A DNA stretch of 64,000 bases from CAIQIA01 sp945861105 (GCA_947488815.1 CANLCC010000004.1:22940-86939), one strand, 5' to 3'; shown: positions 6,939 through 15,730, numbered from the stretch's first letter. Notes: a model not told the origin generated them from the sequence alone. Made by a program: numbers and translations.

Positions 6939-8693
6939 ATGGCCCCCCTGCAGCTCGCCCTGATCGCCCGTCAGCTGCGCCCCCAGCGGCGGGAGCTGAT
7001 GCTGGGCATGGCCGCCCTGCTGGTGGTCAACATTCTTGGTACCAGCCTGCCGCTGCTGGTGCAGCGGACGATCAATGCCCTGCAGCCCGGGTTCAGCCTC
7101 AACGACCTGCTGCGCCAGGCCCTGGTCATCGGTGGGCTCGCCACTGTGATGGGGTTGGTGCGGCTGGCCTCCCGGGTGCTGGTCTTCGGTGCCGGTCGTC
7201 ACGTGGAAGTGAGCCTGCGGCAGCGGATCTTCGACCATCTGCTGCGCCAGGAGCCGGGCTGGGTGCAGCAGGCAGGCAGCGGCGATGTGATCAGCCGTTC
7301 CACCAGTGACGTCGAAAACGTGCGTCGCCTGCTCGGCTTTGCGGTGCTCAGCCTCAGCAACACCGCCATGGCCTACGCCCTCACCCTGCCGGCGATGCTG
7401 GCGATTGAACCCGGCCTCAGCCTGGCGGCGATTCTTCTGTACCCATTGATGTTGCTGCTGGTGGGTCTCTCCGGGGGGCGCATGATGCGCCAGCAGCGGC
7501 GACTGCAGCAGGATCTGGCCGCCATGAGCGACCTCGTGCAGGAGGACCTCTCGGGCATCGGCGCCATCAAGATCTATGGCCAGGAGGTCAGCGAGCGCGC
7601 CGCCTTCGCCGACCTCAGCCAGCGCTACCGCGAGGCCGCCATCACCCTGGCCCGCACCCGCAGCACGTTGTTCCCCTTGCTCGAGGGCATCAGTTCCCTC
7701 TCGGTGCTGGTGCTGATCGCCCTCGGATCCAGCCGCCTCGAAGGCGGCACCCTCACCCTGGGGGGTCTGATCGCCCTGATCCTCTATGTGGAGCGCCTGG
7801 TGTTTCCCACGGCCCTGCTGGGCTTCACCCTCAGCACCTTCCAGACCGGCCAGGTGAGCCTCGAACGGGTGGAGGAACTGCTGCGGCGCCGGTCGCAGAT
7901 CGAGGATTCCCCCGAGACGCAGGCCGCCGGAGTCCCCAGCCCGGCAGGGGCCCGGCTCGAGGCCAGGGCGCTGCAGATCCGTTATGCCGACGCGCGCGAG
8001 CCGGCCATCGTGGACCTCAGCTTCACGGTTGAGCCCGGAGAACTTGTGGCGGTGGTCGGGCCCGTCGGCTGCGGCAAGACGACCCTGGCGAGGGCCCTCG
8101 GGCGGTTGCTGCAGGTGCCCGCAGGTCAGCTGTTCATCGACGGCGTCGATGTGACACGCCTGAGCCTGGCCGACCTGCGTCGCCAGCTGGCCCTGGTGCC
8201 CCAGGAGGGCTTCCTCTTCACCGCAAGCCTGGGCGACAACCTGCGCTTCGGGGCGCCGCAGACCGGACTCCCGGCCGTGGCGGCCGTGGCGGAACGGGCG
8301 CAGCTGGCCAGCGACGTGGCGGGGTTCCCGGATGGTTACGGCACTCTGGTCGGCGAACGGGGCATCACCCTCAGCGGCGGCCAGCGCCAGCGCACTGCCC
8401 TCGGCCGGGCTCTGCTGATGGAGGCGCCGCTGCTGGTCCTCGATGATGCGCTGGCCAGCGTTGACAACCGCACGGCCGCCGCAATCCTGCAGGATCTTCG
8501 CTGCCGCTCCCGTCAGACGGTGCTGTTCATCAGCCATCAGCTGTCGGCGGCCGCCGCCTGCGACCGGGTGCTGGTGCTGGAGCGGGGCCGACTGGTGCAG
8601 CAGGGTCACCACGATGAGCTGGTCAGCCAGCCGGGACCCTATCGCCGCCTCTGGGATCGCGAGCAGGCGGCCAGCCAGCTGCAGGCCGTGTGA
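6939..8693 (+). CDS. ABC transporter, fused permease and ATP-binding protein
   Basis: Half-transporter of about 584 residues, exporter (ABCB/MsbA) type. Six membrane segments fill roughly residues 15-310, starting with LMLGMAALLVVNILGTSLPL. The ATPase domain has Walker A GPVGCGKTTLARAL, the Q-loop region LALVPQEGFLF, the signature TLSGGQRQRTALGRALL and Walker B LLVLDDALASVDN, in which Asp replaces the usual catalytic Glu. Such a change often marks the degenerate site of a heterodimer, so it may pair with another half-transporter. The start MAPLQLALIARQLRPQ lies just before the first hydrophobic segment. Substrate unknown. Confidence 0.9.
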   Translation: MAPLQLALIARQLRPQRRELMLGMAALLVVNILGTSLPLLVQRTINALQPGFSLNDLLRQALVIGGLATVMGLVRLASRVLVFGAGRHVEVSLRQRIFDHLLRQEPGWVQQAGSGDVISRSTSDVENVRRLLGFAVLSLSNTAMAYALTLPAMLAIEPGLSLAAILLYPLMLLLVGLSGGRMMRQQRRLQQDLAAMSDLVQEDLSGIGAIKIYGQEVSERAAFADLSQRYREAAITLARTRSTLFPLLEGISSLSVLVLIALGSSRLEGGTLTLGGLIALILYVERLVFPTALLGFTLSTFQTGQVSLERVEELLRRRSQIEDSPETQAAGVPSPAGARLEARALQIRYADAREPAIVDLSFTVEPGELVAVVGPVGCGKTTLARALGRLLQVPAGQLFIDGVDVTRLSLADLRRQLALVPQEGFLFTASLGDNLRFGAPQTGLPAVAAVAERAQLASDVAGFPDGYGTLVGERGITLSGGQRQRTALGRALLMEAPLLVLDDALASVDNRTAAAILQDLRCRSRQTVLFISHQLSAAAACDRVLVLERGRLVQQGHHDELVSQPGPYRRLWDREQAASQLQAV

Positions 8694-8738
8694 AGGCGAG
8701 CGACGGCGAGCAGGTACCGACGGCAGCAGCCAAAACTT

Positions 8739-8756
8739 TCCGGCGCATCCGCCGGA
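8739..8756. other. GC-rich inverted repeat after the ABC gene
   Basis: TCCGGCG-CATC-CGCCGGA forms a perfect 7-bp stem with a 4-base loop, 46 bases after the ABC transporter stop. No T-tract follows on the plus strand, so it is only a possible mRNA 3'-end structure. Confidence 0.35.
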
Positions 8757-8801
8757 GTCATGGTCGGGCCGGCCTAGCCCTGGGAACCGCGCCATGGTTC
8801 C

Positions 8802-9071
8802 GTGACCCTGCCGATTCCCTACAGCCTCCGCTGCACCCTCACCTTCGGTGACATCTATGGCCAGGTGCTGGCCTGGATGGGTGTGATCTTCCTGAGCCTC
8901 GCCACGGCCCTGGGCCTGATGGGGGCCAGCCGTCCCCTGTTCGCCCTGGTGGGTGTGGGCCTGATCCTGGTGCTGTCACTCCCCTTTCTGCTGTTCGCCT
9001 TCACAACCACCCTGATCAACCACATCGCCCTCGATCCACGGCCTGCCCCCGGTGACGGCCAGACTCCCTGA
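8802..9071 (+). CDS. Small membrane protein, unknown function
   Basis: 89-residue protein starting with GTG. Two hydrophobic helices are visible, near residues 21-42 (VLAWMGVIFLSLATALGLMG) and 46-70 (LFALVGVGLILVLSLPFLLF), followed by a short polar tail. I do not recognise the family. It sits just upstream of msrA on the same strand with an 18-base gap and may be co-transcribed. The strand, the clean helix pattern and the spacing support a real gene. Confidence 0.7.
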   Translation: MTLPIPYSLRCTLTFGDIYGQVLAWMGVIFLSLATALGLMGASRPLFALVGVGLILVLSLPFLLFAFTTTLINHIALDPRPAPGDGQTP

Positions 9072-9088
9072 GCAGCAGCCTGTCGTAG

Positions 9089-9748
9089 ATGCACCACGCG
9101 GTCCTGGGAACGGCCATCGAAGCTCCGATCGGGCCGGGCCAGGGGGAAGCCCTTTTCGGTTGCGGATGTTTCTGGGGGGCCGAGAAGGGCTTCTGGCGGC
9201 TGCCCGGGGTCGTGACCACGGCCGTGGGCTATGCGGGGGGCAGCGACCCCAGACCCAGCTACGACCGGGTGTGCAGCGGAACCACCGGTCACTCTGAGGT
9301 GGTGCGGGTGGTCTGGAACACGGCCAGCGTCGATTTCAGCGATCTACTCAAGCTCTTCTGGGAATGCCACGACCCCACCCAGGGGGACCGTCAGGGGAAT
9401 GACCGCGGCAGCCAGTACCGGTCAGCCATCTACGTCAACGACCCTGCCCTGCTCACCCTGGCGCAGGCCTCACGTCAGGCCTACCAGGGGGCCCTGCAGG
9501 CGCGGGGGTTCGGCCCCATCACCACCGATGTGCGCCTCGACCAGCCGTTCCATCCGGCAGAGCCTTACCACCAGCAGTACCTGGCCAAGCCGGGCAGTCG
9601 GCCCTACTGCTCAGCCCAGCCGAGCGGGGTTCCCCTCGGCGATTTTCCGGGGGCGTCATACAAGCTGCCTGCGACGGTCTGGCAGCACTACGACTGGACG
9701 ATCAGCCACTGTGTGCTGCGCAGTGACAACACACCGATTCAGCTCTGA
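9089..9748 (+). CDS. msrA: Peptide methionine sulfoxide reductase A
   Basis: Reduces the S-epimer of methionine sulfoxide in proteins with thioredoxin. The catalytic motif GCGCFWGAEKGFW, the VGYAGG loop, GHSEVVRVVW and YRSAIYVND segments are present. The length of 219 residues is normal. A GC-rich inverted repeat (about 9790-9814, stem CCGGGGGG) lies after the stop and may close the transcript, although it has no T-tract. Confidence 0.96.
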   Translation: MHHAVLGTAIEAPIGPGQGEALFGCGCFWGAEKGFWRLPGVVTTAVGYAGGSDPRPSYDRVCSGTTGHSEVVRVVWNTASVDFSDLLKLFWECHDPTQGDRQGNDRGSQYRSAIYVNDPALLTLAQASRQAYQGALQARGFGPITTDVRLDQPFHPAEPYHQQYLAKPGSRPYCSAQPSGVPLGDFPGASYKLPATVWQHYDWTISHCVLRSDNTPIQL

Positions 9749-9869
9749 GCAGTCCTTAGCCCATCCCACCTGCAGCTGACCAGGGGCTTCCGGGGGGAGC
9801 GAACGCCCCCCCGGTCGGCGCTGATGGCCAGGGCCCGGCCTCCCAAGGGTGGGCAGGTTCCCTGAACCC

Positions 9870-10649
9870 ATGCCTGCCATGGCTTCCTCCGTCGCCCTCC
9901 GCACCGATGGCTCGGCCGTTCGCCACCGCAATGCCCTCGTGCTGCGCCATCTGAACCTGGTCCATCAGCAGGTCAACCGCCTGCGCCATCTGTGCAGTGA
10001 ACCGGTCGATGATCTGGAGCAGATCGGCCGCCAGGGGCTGATTTCGGCCGCCGAACGGTTCGATCCCGACCGCGGCGTCGCCTTCAGCAGTTTTGCCGTC
10101 CCCTACATCCAGGGCCACATCCGTCACCACATCCGCGACCGGGTGCCGGCCGTTCGCTGCAGCTGGCGCCTCAGGTCCCTCCATTCCCGCATCGAACAGC
10201 TGAACCAGGCCCGCCTCCATGGGGGGGAACCACCCCTGACGGATGAGGAGCTGGCCGTCCGACTCGACTGCCGGGTGACCCGGATCCGCCAGGCGCGGGA
10301 GCTGCACCGGGCGCTGCAGTGCACCAGCCTCGACAGGCCCTGCGGGGGCGACGACGGAGCAACGCTGCAGGAGAGCCTCGAAGCCGGTGGGCCCCAGCCG
10401 CTGGAGCATCTGGCCTGGGAAGAGCTCTGCGAGCGTCTCACTGGCCTGCCGGCCCTCGACCGCAAGCTGCTGCTCGACTGCCTGGTGCACGACCGACCCC
10501 GCCGCGAGGTGGCCGACGAGATCGGCTGGACGGTGCCCCGCCTGGCCCGTCGCCTGCAGCAGTGCCGGCAGACGCTGCGCCAGCGGCTCATGGCCGAAGG
10601 CTGGGGCCCAGCAGCGCCATCGCCAGAGCGGCAGCCAGCCCTGTCATGA
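9870..10649 (+). CDS. RNA polymerase sigma factor, group 3 (SigF/SigB-like)
   Basis: Alternative sigma factor of about 259 residues. Region 2 reads NLVHQQVNRLRHL...DLEQIGRQGLISAAERFDPDRGVAFSSFAVPYIQGHIRHHIRDR; the AVPYIQGHIRHHIRDR segment resembles SigB/SigF-type group 3 factors, not the WWIRQ-type primary and group 2 sigmas. Region 3 has LTDEELAVRLDCRVTRIRQARE. Region 4 helix-turn-helix (REVADEIGWTVPRLARRLQQ) is less canonical. The ATG at 9870 or 9879 is preferred over an upstream GTG. Its 3' end overlaps the convergent DUF92 gene by 62 bases. Confidence 0.88.
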   Translation: MPAMASSVALRTDGSAVRHRNALVLRHLNLVHQQVNRLRHLCSEPVDDLEQIGRQGLISAAERFDPDRGVAFSSFAVPYIQGHIRHHIRDRVPAVRCSWRLRSLHSRIEQLNQARLHGGEPPLTDEELAVRLDCRVTRIRQARELHRALQCTSLDRPCGGDDGATLQESLEAGGPQPLEHLAWEELCERLTGLPALDRKLLLDCLVHDRPRREVADEIGWTVPRLARRLQQCRQTLRQRLMAEGWGPAAPSPERQPALS

Positions 10650-11331
10650 GGGCGTTGACGCCCTCGTTGCTGAGCCAGGCCAGCCGCGGCTGCAGTTCGG
10701 CCCCGATCAGGCTCTCGATCAGCGTCGCCAGCCAGGCCAGCAGCGTCAGGGCCGGCACCTGGCCCTGGGGCAGCAACCCCAGCACCATCGCCAGCACGCT
10801 GAAGAGCGCGGCCCCGGCCAGGCTGGCGAGGGTCCCCTCGAGGCTCACGGCCCCCTCGGTGCCCGCAGGCACCGGCCGCAGGCGCGTCAGTGAAATGGTG
10901 CGGCGCCCCCAGCGTTTGCCGATCTCACTGCCGCAGGTGTCGCCGAGCTTGGCGGCGAAGCTGGCAACGAAACCGAGCAGCAGCAGCGGCCGCGGCGCCC
11001 CGGGCAGGGTGCTGACCAGCGCCAGCGCCGCCCCCGTGGCGGCCGATCCCCAGACGTTCTCAGGTCCGCGGCGACCATCCCGCTTCTCGGCCAGGCCGGC
11101 AGCCCGTTTGTGGGCCAGACCGAGGCGGGTGACCAGGGATCCCAGGACCAGGTACAGCACCACCGCCAACCAGCCCCGCCAGCCCAGGCAGGCCCCCAGC
11201 AGGGTGCCCAGGATCCAGGCATGCAGCCAGCCTGCACCGGTGAGCACCGGCACCCCCCGCAGGGGAAGGATCAGCACGGCGTTGGCGAGGCCACTGGTCA
11301 GCCAGGCGATGGCGAAGGGTGGAAGCGACAT
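10588..11331 (-). CDS. DUF92 / TIGR00297 membrane protein (VTE6-like phytyl-phosphate kinase)
   Basis: Integral membrane protein of 247 residues with about six hydrophobic helices. The family includes plant VTE6, which phosphorylates phytyl phosphate to phytyl diphosphate for tocopherol and phylloquinone. The hallmark segment AAKLGDTCGSEIGKRWG and the later TEGAVSLEGTLASLAGAALF are clear. Its role in recycling phytol from chlorophyll is inferred from the family. It is convergent with the sigma factor gene and overlaps it by 62 bases. Confidence 0.85.
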   Translation of the reverse strand: MSLPPFAIAWLTSGLANAVLILPLRGVPVLTGAGWLHAWILGTLLGACLGWRGWLAVVLYLVLGSLVTRLGLAHKRAAGLAEKRDGRRGPENVWGSAATGAALALVSTLPGAPRPLLLLGFVASFAAKLGDTCGSEIGKRWGRRTISLTRLRPVPAGTEGAVSLEGTLASLAGAALFSVLAMVLGLLPQGQVPALTLLAWLATLIESLIGAELQPRLAWLSNEGVNALMTGLAAALAMALLGPSLRP

Positions 11332-11391
11332 CGGGGGAAAAGGGGACCGGGCATGGCCCTGGGGGGCGCTCCCACATTGGCGCTAGAGTAC

Positions 11392-11676
11392 ATGCGTACC
11401 AGGCATGAACGGTGGGTGGCGGTGTTTCTCAGGGTCGAAGTGGGGGATGTGGTGGCGGTGGCGGCGCCACGGTGCCCCCCTTACCTTGCCCGCGTGATCT
11501 GCTGCGAAGGAGGGGCCCGCAGTGCCGAGCCCTCCCTGCTGCAGGTGGTCCGTGACGGGGATCTGGCGGTGCTGACCATCAATGCCGACTGGGTGCTGGA
11601 ACGGCTGCCGGCATCGCCGCCGGTGATGTTGCGCAGCCCTACGGAACCGCCGGCAGGGGCAGCGGTGCAGGGATAA
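11392..11676 (+). CDS. Conserved small cyanobacterial protein (DUF3104-like)
   Basis: About 94 residues. The pattern VEVGDVVAVAAPRCPPYLARVICCEGGARSAEPS followed by LQVVRDGDLAVLTINADWVLERL is a compact beta-rich domain I know from picocyanobacteria; I believe it is DUF3104 or a near relative. Function unknown. The first in-frame ATG after the divergent DUF92 gene gives MRTRHERW; a GTG at 11416 (VAVFLRVEVGD) is an alternative. It lies 24 bases before the next gene on the same strand. Confidence 0.68.
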   Translation: MRTRHERWVAVFLRVEVGDVVAVAAPRCPPYLARVICCEGGARSAEPSLLQVVRDGDLAVLTINADWVLERLPASPPVMLRSPTEPPAGAAVQG

Positions 11677-11700
11677 TCGCGGCAGATCCGGCCCTGCTCC

Positions 11701-12159
11701 ATGGTCTTCCAGAAGCTCTTCGGCGGCGAGCGCAAGCCCTTCCTGGAACTGTCGGAGGTGGACGGTGACCAACCCACAACCACCGTGGCTCCGGCGGCTC
11801 CCGCGTCGAAACCCGTCGCCACAGCACCGGCACCGGCTGGCCCCCAGGCGGTGACCCTGCAGGTGCCCGTGGCCGAGGGCGCGGCGACCGCCAACGCCAC
11901 CACCGCCGCCACCGCCACCATCTCGGAACCGACGACAGCCCCGGTGGCGACGTCGACCGGTGCCCCCTCGCTCACCACGGCTGAGGCCCTGGCCGCAGAA
12001 CGGGCCGCGGCCCAGAAGGCCGAGGCTCCCCGGGAATTGACCACCTTCGCCGCTGAACTGCTCAACCCCGCCCAGGCGCTCCCCCGCGGCCGCCGCCGTC
12101 CCGGGGCCAACCTGGCCGCGTTCAAGGATCTGGCCGTTTCGCTGCGGGGCGGCCGCTGA
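11701..12159 (+). CDS. Disordered Ala/Thr-rich protein with conserved C-terminus
   Basis: 152 residues. The N-terminus MVFQKLFGGERKPFLELSEV is followed by about 90 residues of Ala, Thr, Pro and Val low complexity. The C-terminal ~45 residues (TTFAAELLNPAQALPRGRR, then RPGANLAAFKDLA) look conserved; I recall a similar ending in picocyanobacterial hypothetical proteins. Function unknown. The last 38 bases overlap the end of the convergent rsmE gene. Confidence 0.7.
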   Translation: MVFQKLFGGERKPFLELSEVDGDQPTTTVAPAAPASKPVATAPAPAGPQAVTLQVPVAEGAATANATTAATATISEPTTAPVATSTGAPSLTTAEALAAERAAAQKAEAPRELTTFAAELLNPAQALPRGRRRPGANLAAFKDLAVSLRGGR

Positions 12160-12886
12160 CGCGGAACTGGCTGAGCAGTGTCAGCGCCGCCACGGCTGCG
12201 GTCGACGATCGCAGGATCGTGGGGCCGAGGCTCACCGGTTGCCAGCCTGCAGCCAGCGCCAGCGCTTCCTCCTGGGGCGTCCAGCCTCCCTCGGGGCCGC
12301 AGGCGACCCACCAGCCCGCATCGGCGAGGGGATCCGCCAGCAGCAGCTGATCCAGCAGCGAAGGGATCCCGGCATTGCGGCTGAGACAGAGCCAGCGACG
12401 CTCGTTCGCGCCGGTCGACGCGGTGAACGCCGAGCGGGCCGGCATCACCTCCCCCAGCTGCGGCAGCCACAGCCGTTCACACTGCTCGGAAGCCTCCCGC
12501 AGCAGGCTCTCCCAGCGGGATCCACGGCCCGAGGCCGCAGCAGGGGGACTGCGGTCAGCCTGCAGGGGCAGCAGCTGGTCGACGCCAAGTTCGGTGGCCA
12601 TGCGCAGCAGCACGTCAAAATCGCGCCGCACCAACGCAGCCAGCACACCGAGCTGCGGCCTGGGCCTGGCGGCCGGCGGCAGCGGCGGCCCCAGGTCAGC
12701 GCGGCCTGACGTCTGCAGCCAGGCTGAACGCAGACCACCGACGCCATCGACAACGGTGAAGCCATCCCCGGGCCGCAGGCGCAGCACCCTCTCTAGGTAG
12801 TGGCGCTCAGCCTCCGTCAGGAGCAACGCCGCATCATGGGCCGGCAGGCGATCCGGTGGGATCAGCAGACGCCGCTGTTCCGCCAT
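12122..12886 (-). CDS. rsmE: 16S rRNA (uracil(1498)-N3)-methyltransferase
   Basis: SAM-dependent SPOUT methyltransferase that makes m3U1498 in 16S rRNA. Recognisable parts are RRLLIPPDRLPAH at the start, HYLERVLRLRPGDGFTVVDG, LLRMATELGVDQLLPL, and the knot motif ACGPEGGWTPQEEALA followed by LGPTILRSSTAAVAAL (LG.RILR..TA family motif). The ATG giving MAEQRRLLIPP is chosen over two upstream Met codons that overlap the neighbouring gene. The DUF3531 gene ends 10 bases upstream on the same strand. Confidence 0.94.
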   Translation of the reverse strand: MAEQRRLLIPPDRLPAHDAALLLTEAERHYLERVLRLRPGDGFTVVDGVGGLRSAWLQTSGRADLGPPLPPAARPRPQLGVLAALVRRDFDVLLRMATELGVDQLLPLQADRSPPAAASGRGSRWESLLREASEQCERLWLPQLGEVMPARSAFTASTGANERRWLCLSRNAGIPSLLDQLLLADPLADAGWWVACGPEGGWTPQEEALALAAGWQPVSLGPTILRSSTAAVAALTLLSQFRVSGRPAAKRPDP

Positions 12887-12896
12887 GGCGACGGCC

Positions 12897-13340
12897 TCAG
12901 TCGGCGAAGAAGCGTTCATCGCCGGCATCCGCCGGCCAGTCCTCGTTCATGCCGCCGATCTTCAGTTCCTCGATCGGCACCAGATCCCGATCGAGGCCGT
13001 GGAGGGCATTGATCAGCAGGTCGAGGGCCACCCCGTCGCTGGTGCCCAGGTCAGCCCAGATGCGGGCCCACTCGCCGCGGTACTCCATCGTGCCCAGGTT
13101 GTGCATCAGCGCCTGCAGCCCCCCCTCGGCGGCCTCGTTGTCGTAGGCCATCCAGCTGATGTCGGCCCCCTGCTCGTGCACCTGCAGGTTCTCGGCATTG
13201 CAGGCCCCCAGGCGGCCGAGAAAATACCAGCTGTTGAAGACCTCCTCGAGGTACTGGCGCTCGCCCGCGCCGGGACTGTGGGGAAACCGCAGCCAGAACC
13301 AGCAGTCGAAGGGATCGAACTCGCGGACGTGAACCTGCAT
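12897..13340 (-). CDS. DUF3531 family protein
   Basis: 147-residue conserved protein of cyanobacteria and plastid-bearing plants, function unknown. Family features are the start MQVHVREFDPFDCWFWLRF, then QYLEEVFNSWYFLGRLGACN, TMEYRGEWARIWADLGTSDG and IEELKIGGMNEDWP. The length matches the family. It is probably co-transcribed with rsmE. Confidence 0.9.
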   Translation of the reverse strand: MQVHVREFDPFDCWFWLRFPHSPGAGERQYLEEVFNSWYFLGRLGACNAENLQVHEQGADISWMAYDNEAAEGGLQALMHNLGTMEYRGEWARIWADLGTSDGVALDLLINALHGLDRDLVPIEELKIGGMNEDWPADAGDERFFAD

Positions 13341-13378
13341 GGGGTCAAGCTAAGGGGCGGTGGCAGGGGCACGGGGGC

Positions 13379-14029
13379 ATGCTGGAGCTGAGGGGAATCG
13401 GCTACCACCCGGCGACGGCCGGGGTGCCGGTGCTGCAGGACGTGAGCCTGCGGCTTGAGCGGGGAGCGCCGGGCCTGGTGGCCGGCCGCAGTGGATCCGG
13501 GAAGAGCACCCTCCTCGACATCATCGCCGGTCTGGCCCGCCAGGACCGCGGAGAGATCCTCTGGCAGGGACAGGCCACGACACCACGGGAACGCCGCTGG
13601 CTGTGCGGACTGGTGTTTCAGTTCCCCGAACGACACTTTCTCGGTCTCAGCGTCGGCCAGGAACTGCGGCTGGGCCATCGCCGCCTGCCGACGGAGCAGC
13701 TGCAGGGAGCCCTGGATCGCGTGGGGCTGGGCGGGCTGCCCCTGCAGCAGCCGCCCGAACAGCTGAGCGGCGGTCAGCAGCGGCGGCTGGCCCTGGCGGT
13801 GCAGTTGCTCAGGGATCCCCCTGTGCTGCTGCTCGACGAACCCACCGCCGGTCTCGACTGGTCGGTGCGACGGGAACTGATCGAGCTGCTGAAGACCCTG
13901 GCCCAGGACCGGTTGCTGTTGCTGGTGACCCACGAACCGGACTGCTTCGACGCCATGGTCAGCCAACGCTGGCGACTGCAGGGGGGGCGCTGCGTACGAT
14001 TCGACGAGCCCCTCCCCGACCATGCCTGA
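13379..14029 (+). CDS. ABC transporter ATP-binding protein
   Basis: Stand-alone ABC ATPase, 216 residues. Walker A is AGRSGSGKSTLLDIIAGL, the Q-loop reads GLVFQFPERHFLGLSV (an ECF/CbiO-like QFPE), the signature is LSGGQQRRLALAVQLL and Walker B is VLLLDEPTAGLDW, with the switch His in LLVTHEPD. The QFPE loop suggests an energy-coupling or cobalt-type ATPase, but no permease gene is adjacent. Its stop overlaps the hslO start by 8 bases, so the two are translated together. Confidence 0.9.
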   Translation: MLELRGIGYHPATAGVPVLQDVSLRLERGAPGLVAGRSGSGKSTLLDIIAGLARQDRGEILWQGQATTPRERRWLCGLVFQFPERHFLGLSVGQELRLGHRRLPTEQLQGALDRVGLGGLPLQQPPEQLSGGQQRRLALAVQLLRDPPVLLLDEPTAGLDWSVRRELIELLKTLAQDRLLLLVTHEPDCFDAMVSQRWRLQGGRCVRFDEPLPDHA

Positions 14030-14924
14030 CCAGTTGGTCCGTGCCACCGCCGTCGGTGGCGGCATCCGGCTGGTGGCCGTGACCACCACGGTGACAACCC
14101 GCTATGCCCGCCGGCGCCATGGGCTCTCGTACCTGACCAGCGCCCTGCTGGGGCGGGCGATGACCGCCGGACTGCTGCTGGCGAGCTCGATGAAGGTGGC
14201 CCACGGTCGCGTCAATCTGCGCATCCAGGCCGACGGCCCGCTGCAGGGCCTCACCGTCGATGCCGGCAGGGATGGCACCGTGCGGGGCCGGGTCGGCCGC
14301 CCTGACCTCGAGCTCGCCCCCATCGGCACCATTCCCCGGTTTGACTTCACCGGCGCCGTTGGCCAGGGGTACCTGCATGTGGTGCGGGATGAGGGCATCG
14401 GTCCCCCCTACAGCAGCACCGTCGAACTGGTGAGTGGTTGCATCGGCGAAGACGTGGCGTCGTACCTGCTCCATTCCGAACAGACCCCCTCTGCCCTGTT
14501 CGTGGGCGAGACGATCGACAGCAGCGGCATTCGCAGCTGCGGCGGACTGCTCGTGCAGGTGCTGCCAAAGGCGGCCCGGGAACCGGCCCTGGTGGCCCTG
14601 CTCGAGGAACGCTGCAGCGAGATCAGGGACTTCAGCCAGCGCCTGCAGCGGTGCGGCGAGGACCTCAGGGAGCTGCTCGAAGCCGTCTTTCCCGACCTGG
14701 ATCCCGTCATTGATGCGGATCAGGCGTGCCAGTCCGTCACCTTCCACTGTCCCTGCACCCGCCGCCGCAGCGTCGCAGCCCTGAAGCTGCTGGGCCAGGA
14801 GCAGTTGATCGAGATGGTGGAGAACGATGGCGGCGCCGAACTCACCTGCCACTTCTGCAATGAGACCTACCAGGTGGGTGCAGCCGAACTGGAGGAACTG
14901 ATCGCCGAGCTTCAGGTGGCCTGA
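14022..14924 (+). CDS. hslO: Redox-regulated chaperone Hsp33
   Basis: Cytoplasmic holdase activated by oxidation. The 300-residue protein has the family start DQLVRATAVGGGIRLVAVTTT, the central domain, and a C-terminal zinc site made by HCPCTRRR and LTCHFCNE, giving the CxC and CxxC cysteines. It overlaps the upstream ABC ATPase gene by 8 bases. Confidence 0.96.
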   Translation: MPDQLVRATAVGGGIRLVAVTTTVTTRYARRRHGLSYLTSALLGRAMTAGLLLASSMKVAHGRVNLRIQADGPLQGLTVDAGRDGTVRGRVGRPDLELAPIGTIPRFDFTGAVGQGYLHVVRDEGIGPPYSSTVELVSGCIGEDVASYLLHSEQTPSALFVGETIDSSGIRSCGGLLVQVLPKAAREPALVALLEERCSEIRDFSQRLQRCGEDLRELLEAVFPDLDPVIDADQACQSVTFHCPCTRRRSVAALKLLGQEQLIEMVENDGGAELTCHFCNETYQVGAAELEELIAELQVA

Positions 14925-14932
14925 CGCCGGCG

Positions 14933-15622
14933 TCAGGCCAGCAGGACACTCCCGAGCAGCAGCAGCACCAGGGCCGGCAGTCCCTGCCACTGGACCGCCG
15001 CCAGGGGGAGTGGCAGGCCACTGAGGGGCAGGGCCAGCAGTCCCCCCAGCACCAGGCCGAGGGTGAGCAGGCCGAAGGACCAGCCGATGGACAGGAAGAA
15101 CCGACCGCTGCGACGGTTGAGGGCGAGGGCACAGCCCAGGGTGGCCAGCGCCAGCAGCAGTTCGGCGGCCCCGGCAGCACCCCCCAGGAGCAGGTGAAGC
15201 AGCAGCAGGCCCCCCAGACCGGCCACGGGTTGCCACAGTTGCGGCCCGGAGGCGAGGGCCAGGGTCGGCCAGCTCAGGCGCAGGCCGGGCCGCGGCAGGT
15301 TGGGCAGGGAAGGCAACACCGGCAGGCTCGGGCCTGTCCCACCGCCCGTGGTCGGCACCGCCTCCCGCTTTGAGGCCGTGGCGGCAGCGCCGGTGAGCTG
15401 TCCGAGCTGGCGTTCGCGGAGGCGCAGCATCAACACTGCGTCGTAGGCGGCCTCGATGCGTGCACGGCCGAGGGAATCCTCGGGTGGAATGGCGCCGAGG
15501 CGGGCATCGCGGGCCTGCTGCACCAGTTCAAACCCGGCCTCGTGGTCGATGCCGAGAAGGGCGAAGGGATCGCTGCCGTCCGCGGGGGATGGCAGCTCTG
15601 GCGGTACGGTGCCCTGGGCCAT
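14933..15622 (-). CDS. CPP1-like (DUF3353) J-like domain membrane protein
   Basis: About 229 residues. An N-terminal J-like segment (DPFALLGIDHEAGFELVQQA, then DSLGRARIEAAYDAVLMLRLRERQLG) is followed by a variable Gly/Ser/Pro linker and four hydrophobic helices to the C-terminus. This is the layout of CPP1/CDF1-type proteins, which in plants and cyanobacteria help stabilise protochlorophyllide oxidoreductase. ATG giving MAQGTVPPELP is preferred over an upstream start. It is convergent with hslO, 8 bases apart. Confidence 0.85.
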   Translation of the reverse strand: MAQGTVPPELPSPADGSDPFALLGIDHEAGFELVQQARDARLGAIPPEDSLGRARIEAAYDAVLMLRLRERQLGQLTGAAATASKREAVPTTGGGTGPSLPVLPSLPNLPRPGLRLSWPTLALASGPQLWQPVAGLGGLLLLHLLLGGAAGAAELLLALATLGCALALNRRSGRFFLSIGWSFGLLTLGLVLGGLLALPLSGLPLPLAAVQWQGLPALVLLLLGSVLLA

Positions 15623-15730
15623 GGGATGGGCCGGAATGTTGTCAGCGTATCGGCTGCGGCGTCTCACCGGGAGTGGCCGCCCATCTGGCGCACACGCTTC
15701 TGAACAGTGGCGACGCGCAGGGAGCGCGAT

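Noticed and set aside
6891..8795. Long open minus-strand frame across the ABC transporter gene
   Set aside because: It is the shadow of a GC-rich coding strand. Only the last 112 codons (DUF3288) read like a protein; the rest is Gln/His/Gly-rich with no motif.
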